From contig NZ_JACXBP010000004.1 of assembly GCF_014773485.1 (NCBI RefSeq), positions 496,001 through 560,000 of the forward strand: a DNA stretch of 64,000 bases, given 5' to 3'. This document shows positions 50,636 to 60,373 of this stretch, one piece after another (position 1 is the first letter of the stretch; every line of letters begins with the position of its first letter). Made by a program: the position numbers and the translations under genes. Under the pieces are notes generated by a model that was not told the origin of the DNA, did not search any database, and was given only the letters and a program-made list of their open reading frames with translations. Origin of the DNA: Erwinia aphidicola. GTDB taxonomy: Bacteria > Pseudomonadota > Gammaproteobacteria > Enterobacterales > Enterobacteriaceae.

Positions 50636-52303
50636 ATGCTTAAAAATATCAAAGTCGTTACCAGCATTATCATTATGCTGCTCATTTTCAGCACGCTGCT
50701 GCTGGTTTCCAGCGCGCTGTCGTTTAATGCCATCAGCAAGGACAAGGATAATTTTACCCGCGCCACTATCCTGACCCAGCAGCAGGGGCAGCTGAGCGAC
50801 GCGTGGCAGACGCTGGTTAAGACCCGCGTCACGATTAACCGTGTGGCCATCCGCATGCTGAAAAATCAGACGGACGAGAAGTCCCTGGCCGCCATCAGTA
50901 AGCTGCTGAGCCAGGCACAGGAGACGCTGGATGATGCGAACCAGCACTTCGCCCGTTATAAAAGCTTCCCGATGCAGGTTGGCGAAAATGAACAGCTTGC
51001 TAACACCGTTGAGCAGCACTATCAGCAATTTTCCGAAACGTTAAAAATGTCAGTGCAATATCTGGGTGCCAATAACTATCAGGCTTACGGCAATCTGGAA
51101 GCGCAGGAAGCCCAGGATAATCTGGAAAAAAGTTACGATACCTGGCGCGTCCAGAATGGCAAACTGCTGCAGACCGGCACCGAAGATAACCAGCAAGGTT
51201 ATCGTAATATGGTGTGGACGCTGGCACTGGTGGTACTGAGTCTGGTGCTGCTGGTTATTGCCGTCTGGATGGTGATTAAACGCGTGCTGCTGACGCCGCT
51301 GAAACAGCTGCTGGAACATATTCAGCGCATCGCCTCCGGTGACCTGTCAGAAACGCTGGTGGTGGCAGGGCGCAGTGAAATGGGTCTGCTGGCTGAGGGT
51401 CTGACGCAGATGCAGCAGTCGCTGATCGGCACCGTGAGCAACGTGCGCGACAGCGCTAACGCCATCTACACCGGCGCCAGCGAAATCTCGCAGGGCAACA
51501 ACGACCTCTCGTCGCGCACCGAGCAGCAGGCTGCCTCGCTGGAGCAGACTGCAGCCAGCATGGAAGAGCTGACGGCGACCGTGAAGCAGAACGCCGAAAA
51601 TGCGCGTCAGGCCTCATCACTGGCAAAAAGCGCGTCAGAAACGGCAGAAAAAGGCGGGCGTGTGGTCAATGGCGTGGTGAAAACCATGAGCGAAATTGCC
51701 GACAGCTCCAAAAAGATTGCTGATATCACCAGCGTGATCGACGGCATCGCCTTCCAGACCAATATTCTGGCGCTTAACGCCGCGGTTGAAGCCGCGCGTG
51801 CCGGTGAGCAGGGGCGTGGATTTGCCGTGGTGGCGGGGGAAGTGCGTAATCTGGCGCAGCGCAGCGCTCAGGCGGCGAAAGAGATTAAAGGGCTGATTGA
51901 AGCCTCCGCAAGCCGCGTGGATGCTGGTTCCCAGCAGGTTACCACCGCCGGGGAGACCATGAACGACATCGTGAGTGCGGTGGTGCGCGTCACCGACATT
52001 ATGGGGGAGATCTCCTCCGCCAGCGACGAACAGAGCCGCGGTATCGACCAGATTGGTCAGGCAGTTACCGAGATGGACCGCGTGACGCAGCAAAACGCCG
52101 CGCTGGTGCAGGAGTCCGCAGCCGCTTCAGCCTCACTGGAGGAGCAGGCGGGCCGTTTGTCGCAGGCGGTGGCGGTGTTTAAAATCAGCCAGCATCAGGC
52201 AAAGAGCCTGACGGCGCCCGCTGTTAAGGTGCAAAAGCCGCTAAAGCTGACGGCTCCGCGCCAGGTAACGGCCAGCGATGAAGGCAGCTGGGAGACCTTT
52301 TAA
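50636..52303 (+). CDS. Methyl-accepting chemotaxis protein (Tsr/Tar-like)
   Basis: A 555-residue transmembrane chemoreceptor. It has an N-terminal membrane helix (about 8-30), a periplasmic four-helix-bundle ligand domain, a second membrane segment near 190-213, HAMP, and a long cytoplasmic coiled coil with the signalling tip of the MCP family ([20 protein letters not shown]). The C-terminus is SWETF, a variant of the NWETF tether that binds CheR and CheB. Ligand unknown. I prefer ATG at 50636 ([10 protein letters not shown], after GAGTGG) to the GTG at 50627. No other chemotaxis genes are in the window. Confidence 0.93.
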   Translation: MLKNIKVVTSIIIMLLIFSTLLLVSSALSFNAISKDKDNFTRATILTQQQGQLSDAWQTLVKTRVTINRVAIRMLKNQTDEKSLAAISKLLSQAQETLDDANQHFARYKSFPMQVGENEQLANTVEQHYQQFSETLKMSVQYLGANNYQAYGNLEAQEAQDNLEKSYDTWRVQNGKLLQTGTEDNQQGYRNMVWTLALVVLSLVLLVIAVWMVIKRVLLTPLKQLLEHIQRIASGDLSETLVVAGRSEMGLLAEGLTQMQQSLIGTVSNVRDSANAIYTGASEISQGNNDLSSRTEQQAASLEQTAASMEELTATVKQNAENARQASSLAKSASETAEKGGRVVNGVVKTMSEIADSSKKIADITSVIDGIAFQTNILALNAAVEAARAGEQGRGFAVVAGEVRNLAQRSAQAAKEIKGLIEASASRVDAGSQQVTTAGETMNDIVSAVVRVTDIMGEISSASDEQSRGIDQIGQAVTEMDRVTQQNAALVQESAAASASLEEQAGRLSQAVAVFKISQHQAKSLTAPAVKVQKPLKLTAPRQVTASDEGSWETF

Positions 52304-52397
52304 CGTCTGATGGCGGAAAAAAGCACAGTGTGATTGGCCTTATCCCGTCAATCTGCCATAATCTGCGCCCTTATTTTAGCCGCCAGTCGAGATGTGC

Positions 52398-53069
52398 ATG
52401 CAGTACCCGATAAATGAAATGTTCCAGACGTTGCAGGGCGAAGGTGTTTACACCGGCGTGCCGGCAATTTTTATCCGCCTGCAGGGATGCCCGGTGGGCT
52501 GCAGCTGGTGTGATACCAAACACACCTGGGATAAGCTGGCCGATCGGGAAACCTCGCTGGGGGATATTCTCCTGAAAACCGTAGAAACCGATGCCTGGGG
52601 CGCGGCGGATGCGGCGGCTCTGCTTGAGGTTATCCGTCAGCACGGTTGGACGGCTAAGCATGTCGTGATTACCGGTGGTGAACCCTGTATTCACGATCTG
52701 ACGCCGTTGACCGCAGCATTGCAGGAGAATGGCTTTAGCTGCCAGATTGAAACCAGCGGGACCCACGAGGTGCTCTGTACCCCGGAAACCTGGGTTACGG
52801 TCTCACCGAAGGTGAATATGCGCGGCGGTTACGATGTGCTGAACCAGGCTTTAATCCGCGCCGACGAAGTGAAGCACCCGGTAGCACGCCAGCGTGATGT
52901 TGACGCGTTGGACGATTTGCTGGCGACGCTCAGCGATGATAAAACGCGGATTATCGCGCTGCAGCCGATCAGCCAGAAAGACGATGCGACCAGGCTGTGC
53001 ATCGAAACCTGCATTGCGCGTAACTGGCGCCTGTCGATGCAGACCCATAAATATCTGAATATTGCCTGA
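52398..53069 (+). CDS. queE: 7-carboxy-7-deazaguanine synthase QueE
   Basis: QueE is a radical SAM enzyme that converts carboxytetrahydropterin to carboxydeazaguanine in queuosine synthesis. The 223-residue protein has the cluster motif Cys31-x3-Cys35-x2-Cys38 in CPVGCSWCDTKHTW, VITGGEPCIHD, and a C-terminus MQTHKYLNIA identical to E. coli. The start at 52398 has GAGAT upstream; ATG at 52392 is too near it. A REP-like hairpin follows. Confidence 0.95.
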   Translation: MQYPINEMFQTLQGEGVYTGVPAIFIRLQGCPVGCSWCDTKHTWDKLADRETSLGDILLKTVETDAWGAADAAALLEVIRQHGWTAKHVVITGGEPCIHDLTPLTAALQENGFSCQIETSGTHEVLCTPETWVTVSPKVNMRGGYDVLNQALIRADEVKHPVARQRDVDALDDLLATLSDDKTRIIALQPISQKDDATRLCIETCIARNWRLSMQTHKYLNIA

Positions 53070-53082
53070 TTAACCCTCTTTC

Positions 53083-53108
53083 GGGCCGATCGTTTCGATG
53101 ATCGGCCC
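53083..53108. repeat. REP-like hairpin between queE and the MBL-fold gene
   Basis: GGGCCGATC (53083-53091) and GATCGGCCC (53100-53108) form a perfect 9-bp stem followed by GCTAT, a degenerate CTAC. It lies between convergent genes. The inner sequence matches one arm of the pair at 30508. Confidence 0.8.
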
Positions 53109-53120
53109 GCTATCAATGGC

Positions 53121-53993
53121 CTACATCGGCCACTTCATTTCGCCTTTCAGTACCTTAGCGCTTAATTCCAGGCTGGAAGTATCCTTCAGCTGCGGATATT
53201 GCGCGTTCATTGCGGCAATAAACGCGCGCGAGTCCTGACTTTTGGCAAGGTTCTTTTCCGCATTCTGCAGATAGCGCTGAGTAAAGTTTACCGAAGTTAT
53301 CGTTTCTGCCGCGCCGGGCAGGAAATGGCCCGGGATCACCCGCAGTGGTCGCAGGGCTTTGATATCCTCCAGCTTCTGCTGCCAGACGGCACGCTCTTCG
53401 GCCGATTGCGCGTCCGCCAGCCAGACGTGAATATTATTGCCTGATACCAGCACGCCCCCCAGCGCGGTTTTTAGCGTTGGGATCCACAGCCAGCTATTCT
53501 GCGGCTGCGGGCCATCGAACCCTTTCACTTCTATAACCTCGCCGTCAACCTTGAGCGTGTGACCCTCCAGTACCTGCGGGACAATCAGCGACCGCGGGGC
53601 ATTCTCCGCCATCTTCGGCCCCCAGAATGCCAGCTTGCCATCTTTAGTCTGTTTTATCAGATCGACCGTGGCGGCAGTGGCGAGGATTTTTGCCTGCGGG
53701 AAAGCGTTATGGATGGTTTCAAGGCCGAAGTAGTAGTCCGGATCGGACTGGCTGATAAACACCGTAGTCAACTGCTTGCCGGTTGCTTTGATGCGTTTTA
53801 CCAGTGCTTCGGCATCATTGCGCTGAAACTGGGCGTCAATCAGCACCACTTCACGCGGGCCGGAGATAATTTCGCTGGAGACCGCAAAGATACTCGATTC
53901 GCCAGGGTTATAAACTTCCAGCTTCAGTGATTCAGCCGCATAAAGTGGAGCGCTGGCAGCAATAGCCAGCAACAGAGTAAGACGAGCTTTCAT
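53121..53993 (-). CDS. Exported metallo-beta-lactamase-fold protein with altered metal site
   Basis: A 290-residue protein with a signal peptide (MKARLTLLLAIAASAPLYAA) and a metallo-beta-lactamase fold (VVLIDAQFQRNDAEALV, LRVIPGHFLPGAAE). The metal motif of active relatives is close to SHxDPDHxxG; here it reads SQSDPDYYFG at residues 81-90, so two histidines are Gln82 and Tyr87. The usual Asp in the third motif appears replaced in VSGNNIHVW. The late His in PGHFLPG remains. It may be a non-catalytic or differently working relative. ATG at 53993 follows AAGGTG. It diverges from a LysR regulator. Confidence 0.82.
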   Translation of the reverse strand: MKARLTLLLAIAASAPLYAAESLKLEVYNPGESSIFAVSSEIISGPREVVLIDAQFQRNDAEALVKRIKATGKQLTTVFISQSDPDYYFGLETIHNAFPQAKILATAATVDLIKQTKDGKLAFWGPKMAENAPRSLIVPQVLEGHTLKVDGEVIEVKGFDGPQPQNSWLWIPTLKTALGGVLVSGNNIHVWLADAQSAEERAVWQQKLEDIKALRPLRVIPGHFLPGAAETITSVNFTQRYLQNAEKNLAKSQDSRAFIAAMNAQYPQLKDTSSLELSAKVLKGEMKWPM

Positions 53994-54028
53994 AATGGGC
54001 ACCTTAAGCCTAAAAAGAACCAGTTTAA

Positions 54029-54081
54029 GTTGCATAAATCAGCAGATAAACCGACTATCAGGCAACAGATTGTTGCATAAA
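54029..54081. promoter_or_regulatory. Candidate operators between the MBL-fold gene and its LysR regulator
   Basis: GTTGCATAAA occurs twice, at 54029-54038 and 54072-54081, spaced 43 bp (about four helical turns). The second copy is half of an inverted repeat GCAAC (54062-54066) / GTTGC (54072-54076). In a 99-bp divergent gap this suits binding by the adjacent LysR protein. Confidence 0.6.
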
Positions 54082-54092
54082 ACGGACAAGTC

Positions 54093-54989
54093 ATGGATCG
54101 CCTCACTGCAGCCCACGTCTTTATAACCATTGTTCAACGCGGCAGCCTGTCCGCCGCGGCGCTCACCCTTGATATGTCGCGAGCGATGGTCACCCGCTAT
54201 CTTACCCAGATGGAAAGCTGGTCAGGGGCGCGCCTGCTCCACCGCAGTACGCGCCGACTGAGTCTGACCCCGGCCGGAGAACATGCGCTGGTGCGCTGTG
54301 AGCAGATTATCGCGCTGGCGCAGGAGATAGAGCACAGCCCGCCGCCGCAGGGCCAGGCGCTGTCGGGCCGCCTGCGCATCTCCTGCTCGCTGTCACTCGG
54401 GCAGAGCGTATTGATGAGGGCGATCGAGGTATTCCAGCAGCGGCACCCGCAGGTGCATATCGATCTGCACATCAGCAATGAGCGGGTCAATCTGATAGAG
54501 GAACGTCTCGATCTGGCGCTTCGAATCACGGCGCAGCTTGACCCGAATGCGATCGCGCGCCGGCTGGATACCTGCCGCTCAGTGATTTGCGCGTCACCCG
54601 CTTATCTGGAGCAGGCGGGAACTCCGCAGCTTCCGGCGCAGCTGGCGCAGCACAACTGCCTGTGTTATTCGCACTTCGGTAAAAGCCTGTGGCATTTCAG
54701 TCAGGGGGGGGAAAAGCAGGCGGTGGCAGTCAGTGGTAATGTGAGTGCCAATGACTCCGTGATGCTGCTGTCAGCGACGCTGGCAGGCGTGGGCATCTCA
54801 ATGCAGCCAACCTACAGCGTAACTCCCTTGCTCGCCAGCGGTCAGCTGGTCGCGCTGCTGCCGCAGTATCAGTTAGAGGAGCTGGGGCTGTATGCGATTT
54901 ATACCTCACGCCAGCATCAGCCACCGCGGCTGCGGGCGCTGCTGGATTTTCTGGCAGAGTGGTTTCGTGGGGAACAGGTGCAGAGATAG
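54093..54989 (+). CDS. LysR-family transcriptional regulator
   Basis: A 298-residue LysR protein with an N-terminal winged helix (RLTAAHVFITIVQRGSLSAAA, RAMVTRYLTQMES) and a C-terminal substrate-binding domain (SGRLRISCSLSLGQ, LDLALRITAQLDPNAIARRL). It belongs to the large CrgA/DmlR-like group. It diverges from the exported MBL-fold gene and probably controls it and itself. Effector unknown. Confidence 0.9.
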   Translation: MDRLTAAHVFITIVQRGSLSAAALTLDMSRAMVTRYLTQMESWSGARLLHRSTRRLSLTPAGEHALVRCEQIIALAQEIEHSPPPQGQALSGRLRISCSLSLGQSVLMRAIEVFQQRHPQVHIDLHISNERVNLIEERLDLALRITAQLDPNAIARRLDTCRSVICASPAYLEQAGTPQLPAQLAQHNCLCYSHFGKSLWHFSQGGEKQAVAVSGNVSANDSVMLLSATLAGVGISMQPTYSVTPLLASGQLVALLPQYQLEELGLYAIYTSRQHQPPRLRALLDFLAEWFRGEQVQR

Positions 54990-55014
54990 CAGAAGATGAC
55001 AACGAGGGATCCAG

Positions 55015-55034
55015 GGGCGAGGCATGCCTCGCCC
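55015..55034. repeat. REP-like palindrome between the LysR gene and queD
   Basis: A perfect 20-bp palindrome GGGCGAGGCATGCCTCGCCC preceded by CCAG, a degenerate GTAG. It lies between convergent genes. Confidence 0.8.
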
Positions 55035-55039
55035 ACCAT

Positions 55040-55399
55040 TTAACCGCGATACACGCAGCCAGCCGTGCAGGTTTCTTTCACCATCACCGCGCTAAGCAGC
55101 GGCAGCACCGGTTTCATCTGCTGCCAGATCCAGGCAGCCAGTACTTCGCTGGTCGGGTTCTCAAGGCCCGGAATATCGTTAAGATTGTAGTGATCCAGAC
55201 GATCGTAGACCGGCTTAAAGGCCGCTTTAATCTCTGAGAAATCCATCACCCAACCGGTATGCGCGTCCACTTCGCCTGTAATTTCCAGCCGGACCATAAA
55301 CGAATGCCCGTGCAGGCGGCCGCATTTGTGCCCGGCTGGCACGTTTGGCAGGTGGTGCGCGGCTTCAAATTGAAAATCTTTAAATAGCGTGGTCGCCAT
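55040..55399 (-). CDS. queD: 6-carboxy-5,6,7,8-tetrahydropterin synthase QueD
   Basis: QueD turns dihydroneopterin triphosphate into carboxytetrahydropterin, the step before QueE. The 119-residue protein (E. coli about 121) has the zinc-binding histidines in FEAAHHLPN and GRLHGHSF and the catalytic Cys26 in [10 protein letters not shown] chose ATG at 55399 ([10 protein letters not shown]); the frame is open to 55504 without family similarity. It diverges from cysJ. Confidence 0.95.
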   Translation of the reverse strand: MATTLFKDFQFEAAHHLPNVPAGHKCGRLHGHSFMVRLEITGEVDAHTGWVMDFSEIKAAFKPVYDRLDHYNLNDIPGLENPTSEVLAAWIWQQMKPVLPLLSAVMVKETCTAGCVYRG

Positions 55400-55610
55400 A
55401 ATTGCAGTCTCAGTCTTTGTCTTAAAAACCGCCGCAGGATACCGGAAAACAGCTTTTTTCGCACCCGTTTCGCAGCTATTGGCAGTAAGTGAAAGTGTTA
55501 TCAAATAGTGACGCTTCCAACTCTTTGAAAAATAACACGATGATTAATCTGTTTTGCTGCTAACGCTTACCCGAAAAACCGTTTAGTCATTTTGGTTATT
55601 AATTATTTCC

Positions 55611-55628
55611 AACCCTTATTTAAGGGTT
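55611..55628. promoter_or_regulatory. Palindrome upstream of cysJ
   Basis: AACCCTTA and TAAGGGTT form a perfect inverted repeat with a 2-bp centre, 58 bp before the cysJ start. It may be a regulator site or mRNA leader hairpin in a promoter expected to depend on CysB. I cannot assign a protein. The remaining 55400-55685 sequence is AT-rich with no gene. Confidence 0.45.
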
Positions 55629-55685
55629 ATTATGCTTGCCCTTACCCTGTTGCTATAGAACTTCGACTGTGGAATTTTCAACGCA

Positions 55686-57488
55686 ATGACGACTCAGGCT
55701 CCCAATAACTTGCTTCCGTTAAACCCGGACCAGCTCGCCCGCTTGCAGGCAGCCACCGGTGATTATTCAGCGACCCAACTGGCGTGGCTTTCCGGTTATT
55801 TCTGGGGCATGGTTAACCAGGCGCCGGGTAGTGCTGTTGCGGCGGCGCCTGCTGCGGTTGAAGCACCTACCATCACTATTCTTTCCGCTTCTCAGACCGG
55901 CAATGCCCGCCGGCTCTCTGAACAGCTGCGCGATGACCTGCTGGCCGCCAAACTCAACGTAAACCTGGTGAATGCCGGTGACTACAAGTTCAAGCAGATT
56001 GGCCAGGAAAAACTGCTGGTGGTAGTGACCTCCACTCAGGGGGAAGGCGAACCGCCGGAAGAGGCGGTGGCGCTGCATAAATTCCTGATGTCGAAAAAAG
56101 CGCCAAAAATGGACGGCAGCGCCTTTGCGGTGTTCGGCCTTGGCGACACCTCATATGAGTTCTTCAGCCAGGCAGGGAAGGATTTCGACGGCAAGCTGGC
56201 TGAGCTGGGCGGTGAGCGCCTGTTAGAACGCGTGGATGCCGACGTGGAGTACGCGGCGCAGGCGGAAGCCTGGCGCAAACAGATCGTTGAGATCCTCACG
56301 GCACGCGTGCCGGATGCCAGCGCCACCCAGTCAGCGGCAGCCGCGGCGGGCAGCGTGAATGAAATTCACAGCAGCCCGTACAGTAAAGAAGCGCCGCTGA
56401 CCGCCAGCCTGGCGGTGAACCAGAAAATTACCGGCCGCGACTCCGATAAGGACGTGCGCCACATTGAAATCGACCTTGGCGATTCCGGCCTGCGCTACCA
56501 GCCGGGCGATGCGCTTGGCGTCTGGTTTGAGAATGATGCCGCGCTGGTGCAGGAACTGCTGGAGCTGCTGTGGCTGAAAGGTGACGAGAGCGTTACCGTT
56601 GATGGCAGCACCCTGACGCTTGCTGAAGCGCTGCAAAAACATTATGAACTGACGGTGAATACCCCGCAGATTGTTGCGGAGTATGCCAAACTTTCCCGTC
56701 ATGAAGCGCTGCTGGAAACGGCCGGCGATAAATCCAGACTGCAGCACTTCGCGCAGAACACGCCGATTGTCGATATGGTGCGTTTCGCCCCGACCGAACT
56801 GAATGCCGAACAGCTGACCGGCCTGCTGCGTCCGCTGACGCCGCGCCTCTACTCGATTGCCTCTTCCCAGGCAGAAAGCGAGAGCGAAGTGCATATCACC
56901 GTGGGCGCGGTGCGCTATGAGATTGAAGGGCGTGCCCGTGCGGGTGGGGCATCCAGCTATCTTGCTGACCGCCTTGAAGAAGACGCGGAAATCCGCGTGT
57001 TTATCGAGCATAACGACAATTTCCGCCTGCCCGCCAACCCGGAAACCCCGGTGATTATGATTGGTCCTGGCACCGGTATCGCCCCGTTCCGCGCCTTTAT
57101 GCAGCAGCGCGACAACGATGGCGCCAGCGGTAAAAACTGGCTGTTCTTCGGCAATCCGCACTTTACTGAAGACTTCCTCTACCAGGTTGAGTGGCAGCGC
57201 TACGTCAAAGATGGCCTGCTGACCCACATTGATTTAGCCTGGTCGCGTGATCAGCAGCATAAAGTTTACGTTCAGGACAAGATCCGCGCCAAAGGGGCGG
57301 AAGTGTGGCGCTGGATTGAAGAGGGCGCGCATATTTACGTCTGTGGCGATGCTAACCGCATGGCGAAAGATGTAGAACAGGCATTACTGGAAGTGGTAGC
57401 TGAATTTGGTGCAATGGACATCGAATCGGCCGATGAATTTTTGAGTGAGCTGCGCATTGAGCGCCGTTATCAGCGAGATGTGTACTAA
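55686..57488 (+). CDS. cysJ: Sulfite reductase flavoprotein alpha subunit CysJ
   Basis: CysJ moves electrons from NADPH through FAD and FMN to CysI for sulfite reduction. The 600-residue protein (E. coli 599) has a flavodoxin domain near 64-202 ([38 protein letters not shown]), an FAD domain with RLYSIASSQ, and an NADPH domain with [15 protein letters not shown] and the C-terminal ERRYQRDVY. It overlaps cysI by one base. Confidence 0.97.
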   Translation: MTTQAPNNLLPLNPDQLARLQAATGDYSATQLAWLSGYFWGMVNQAPGSAVAAAPAAVEAPTITILSASQTGNARRLSEQLRDDLLAAKLNVNLVNAGDYKFKQIGQEKLLVVVTSTQGEGEPPEEAVALHKFLMSKKAPKMDGSAFAVFGLGDTSYEFFSQAGKDFDGKLAELGGERLLERVDADVEYAAQAEAWRKQIVEILTARVPDASATQSAAAAAGSVNEIHSSPYSKEAPLTASLAVNQKITGRDSDKDVRHIEIDLGDSGLRYQPGDALGVWFENDAALVQELLELLWLKGDESVTVDGSTLTLAEALQKHYELTVNTPQIVAEYAKLSRHEALLETAGDKSRLQHFAQNTPIVDMVRFAPTELNAEQLTGLLRPLTPRLYSIASSQAESESEVHITVGAVRYEIEGRARAGGASSYLADRLEEDAEIRVFIEHNDNFRLPANPETPVIMIGPGTGIAPFRAFMQQRDNDGASGKNWLFFGNPHFTEDFLYQVEWQRYVKDGLLTHIDLAWSRDQQHKVYVQDKIRAKGAEVWRWIEEGAHIYVCGDANRMAKDVEQALLEVVAEFGAMDIESADEFLSELRIERRYQRDVY

Positions 57489-59203
57489 TGAGCGATGAAA
57501 AATATCCAGGACCGCTGGTTGTCGAAGGCAAGCTGGTTGACGCCGAGCGTCTGAAAAAAGAGAGCAACTATCTGCGCGGCGGCATCGCAGAAGACCTGAA
57601 TGATGGTCTGACCGGTGGCTTCAATGGCGATAACTTCCTGCTGATCCGTTTTCACGGTATGTACCAGCAGGATGACCGCGATATCCGCGCCGAGCGCGCC
57701 GAGCAGAAGCTGGACGCACGTCATGCCATGATGCTGCGCTGCCGTCTGCCGGGCGGCATTATGACGCCAACCCAGTGGCTGGCGATTGATAAATTCGCCG
57801 CCGACAACACCATTTATGGCAGCATCCGTCTGACCAACCGTCAGACTTTCCAGTTCCACGGCATCCTGAAAGGCAACGTGAAACCGGCGCACCAGATGCT
57901 GCATGAAGTGGGCCTTGACGCCCTGGCGACCGCCAACGACGTGAACCGTAACGTGCTGTGCAGCTCAAACCCGATTGAGTCCGAGCTGCATCAGGAAGCC
58001 TACGAGTGGGCGAAGAAGCTCTCCGAGCATCTGCTGCCGCAGACCCGCGCTTACGCTGAGATCTGGCTGGATCAGGAGAAGGTCGCGACCACCGACGTGG
58101 AGCCGATCCTCGGCGAAACCTATCTGCCGCGTAAGTTCAAAACCACCGTGGTGGTGCCGCCGCATAACGACGTCGATCTGCACGCCAACGACATGAACTT
58201 TATTGCCATTGCTGAAAACGGCAAGCTGATCGGCTTCAACCTGCTGGTGGGCGGGGGCTTATCTATCGATCACGGTAACAAAGCAACTTACGCCCGCACC
58301 GCAACCGAGTTCGGCTATCTGCCGGTTGAGAAGATCCTCGACGTGGCGGCTGCCGTGGTGACCACCCAGCGCGACTGGGGCAACCGCACCGACCGTAAAA
58401 ACGCCAAGACCAAATACACTCTGGAGCGCGTCGGTCCTGAGGTGTTTAAAGCGGAAGTTGAACGCCGGGCCGGTATCACCTTTGAGCCGACCCGTCCTTA
58501 TGCGTTTACCACGCGTGGCGACCGCTTCGGCTGGGTGAAGGGTATCGATAACAAATGGCACCTGACCCTGTTTATCGAAAACGGCCGTATTCTTGACTAT
58601 CCTGGCCGGCCGCTGAAAACCGGCCTGGCGGAGATCGCCAAGATCCACCAGGGCGACTTCCGCTTAACCGCCAACCAGAACCTGATTGTCGCGGGCGTGC
58701 CGAAGTCGGAGAAAGAGAAAATTGAACAGCTGGCGGTATCGCACAGCCTGATGGAGAACGTCAGCCACCAGCGTGAAAACTCGATGGCCTGCGTCGCGTT
58801 TCCGACCTGCCCGCTGGCGATGGCCGAAGCCGAACGTTTCCTGCCAGAGTTTGTCACCCGCGTTGAGGGGATCCTGACTCAGCACGGCGTCGGCGATGAG
58901 CACATTGTGCTGCGCGTCACCGGCTGCCCGAACGGCTGTGGCCGTGCGCTGCTGGCCGAGATCGGGCTGGTAGGCAAGGCGCCGGGCCGCTATAACCTGC
59001 ACCTTGGCGGTAACCGCATCGGGACGCGTATTCCGCGGATGTATCGCGAAAACATCAACGAAGAGCAGATCCTGGCTACCCTTGATGAACTGATTGGCCG
59101 CTGGTCGCAGGAGCGTGAAGCCGATGAAGGCTTTGGTGACTTCACCATCCGTGCCGGTGTGGTTAAGCCGGTACTCGATCCGGCCCGTGATTTTTGGGAA
59201 TGA
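57488..59203 (+). CDS. cysI: Sulfite reductase hemoprotein beta subunit CysI
   Basis: CysI reduces sulfite to sulfide by six electrons at a siroheme-iron-sulfur centre. The 571-residue protein (E. coli 570) carries the four cluster cysteines, Cys435 and Cys441 in CVAFPTC and Cys480 and Cys484 in GCPNGCGR. Two repeated sulfite/nitrite reductase halves are recognisable. It is coupled to cysJ and 12 bp upstream of cysH. Its siroheme comes from CysG, encoded about 2.4 kb downstream. Confidence 0.97.
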   Translation: MSDEKYPGPLVVEGKLVDAERLKKESNYLRGGIAEDLNDGLTGGFNGDNFLLIRFHGMYQQDDRDIRAERAEQKLDARHAMMLRCRLPGGIMTPTQWLAIDKFAADNTIYGSIRLTNRQTFQFHGILKGNVKPAHQMLHEVGLDALATANDVNRNVLCSSNPIESELHQEAYEWAKKLSEHLLPQTRAYAEIWLDQEKVATTDVEPILGETYLPRKFKTTVVVPPHNDVDLHANDMNFIAIAENGKLIGFNLLVGGGLSIDHGNKATYARTATEFGYLPVEKILDVAAAVVTTQRDWGNRTDRKNAKTKYTLERVGPEVFKAEVERRAGITFEPTRPYAFTTRGDRFGWVKGIDNKWHLTLFIENGRILDYPGRPLKTGLAEIAKIHQGDFRLTANQNLIVAGVPKSEKEKIEQLAVSHSLMENVSHQRENSMACVAFPTCPLAMAEAERFLPEFVTRVEGILTQHGVGDEHIVLRVTGCPNGCGRALLAEIGLVGKAPGRYNLHLGGNRIGTRIPRMYRENINEEQILATLDELIGRWSQEREADEGFGDFTIRAGVVKPVLDPARDFWE

Positions 59204-59215
59204 TGGAGGCGTGAT

Positions 59216-59947
59216 ATGGCAGTTCTCGATCTCTCTGTACTGAACGAGTTACCGAAGGTTGAGCGCGTGATGGCGCTCGCCAAAATTAACAACCAGCTGG
59301 ACAAACTCTCCGCCGAGGATCGGGTGATCTGGGGCCTGGAGAATCTGCCGGGCGAAGCGGTACTGACCTCCAGCTTTGGTATTCAGGCGGCGGTCAGCCT
59401 GCACCTGGTTAACAAACAGAAACCCGGCATTCCGGTTATCCTTACCGATACCGGTTATCTGTTTCCGGAGACCTACCAGTTTATTGATCAGCTGACTGAG
59501 AAGCTGGATCTTAACCTGCAGGTGTTCCGTGCTGAGCACAGCCCGGCATGGCAGGAAGCGCGCTACGGTAAGCTGTGGGAGCAGGGCGTTGAGGGCATCG
59601 AACGCTACAACCAGATCAACAAGGTCGAGCCGATGAACCGCGCGCTGGAAACGCTGAAAGCGCAGACGTGGTTTGCCGGCCTGCGCCGCGATCAGTCCGG
59701 CAGCCGTGCGCATCTGCCGGTGCTGGCGATCAAAAAAGGGGTATTTAAGCTGCTGCCGATTATCGACTGGGATAACCGCCAGGTTTATCAGTATCTGCAG
59801 CAGCACGGCCTGGGTTATCACCCGCTGTGGGAGCAGGGCTACCTGTCGGTGGGCGACACCCACACCACGCGCAAGTGGGAGCCAGGTATGGCAGAAGAAG
59901 AGACCCGTTTCTTCGGCCTGAAGCGCGAGTGTGGGCTGCACGAGTAA
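59216..59947 (+). CDS. cysH: Phosphoadenosine phosphosulfate reductase CysH
   Basis: CysH reduces PAPS to sulfite with thioredoxin. The 243-residue protein (E. coli 244) has the PP-loop-like [14 protein letters not shown], the [18 protein letters not shown] segment and the catalytic Cys239 in KRECGLHE at the C-terminus. It lacks the CC pairs of APS reductases, so the PAPS form is indicated. Last gene of cysJIH. Confidence 0.96.
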   Translation: MAVLDLSVLNELPKVERVMALAKINNQLDKLSAEDRVIWGLENLPGEAVLTSSFGIQAAVSLHLVNKQKPGIPVILTDTGYLFPETYQFIDQLTEKLDLNLQVFRAEHSPAWQEARYGKLWEQGVEGIERYNQINKVEPMNRALETLKAQTWFAGLRRDQSGSRAHLPVLAIKKGVFKLLPIIDWDNRQVYQYLQQHGLGYHPLWEQGYLSVGDTHTTRKWEPGMAEEETRFFGLKRECGLHE

Positions 59948-59957
59948 TATGCCGGCC

Positions 59958-60053
59958 GGGTGAGGCATGCCTCACCCCTGCGCACTGACGCGTGCTCCCC
60001 GTCGGGATATTCTGAGCACTCGGTTTTTTGCACGGGTCGGGCACGCCCGACCC
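59958..60053. repeat. Two REP-like palindromes between cysH and the YciI-like gene
   Basis: GGGTGAGGCATGCCTCACCC (59958-59977, perfect) followed by CTGC, and GGGTCGGGCACGCCCGACCC (60034-60053, two central mismatches) followed by GCTG. The second nearly matches the left palindrome of the relA-mazG pair. Both lie between convergent genes, in the place where E. coli K-12 has its CRISPR-Cas locus. Confidence 0.82.
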
Positions 60054-60073
60054 GCTGATCCAGCCAGCGTAAA

Positions 60074-60358
60074 TCAAATCCCCGTCAGCTCGGCAAACTT
60101 CTTCGCGGAGCGGGTAATATTCACTTTGGTGACGTCATAGCTGGCGACCTGCTGGAAGGGGTCTTCTGCCAGAATCACATCCAGCTGTTTCCGATCCATT
60201 TCCCTTACCATGATCATGCCACCGGTGCGCGGATCTTTACGTCCAGCGCTGATAAAGGCCCCGGCGGTGAAGTAACGATTGAGCCAGTCAAGGTGCGGCT
60301 CTAACAGCGCTTCAACTTCTTCCATTGGGCGGGTGTAGGTCAGAAATACGATATACAT
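60074..60358 (-). CDS. YciI-like (YCII-related) small protein
   Basis: A 94-residue soluble protein of the ferredoxin-like YCII family (MYIVFLTYTRPMEEVEALL, GRKDPRTGGMIMVREMD, ILAEDPFQ with the conserved D-P-F). Function is unknown. The start ATG at 60358 has GGAG at good spacing; the TTG two codons upstream is less likely. It follows iap by 15 bp and is probably cotranscribed with it. Confidence 0.88.
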   Translation of the reverse strand: MYIVFLTYTRPMEEVEALLEPHLDWLNRYFTAGAFISAGRKDPRTGGMIMVREMDRKQLDVILAEDPFQQVASYDVTKVNITRSAKKFAELTGI

Positions 60359-60373
60359 CGGCAACTCCAGAGT

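Noticed and set aside
53068..60060. GGG...CCC palindromes considered as CRISPR repeats
   Set aside because: Spacing is irregular, copies are far apart and the inner bases vary; no regular spacer structure.
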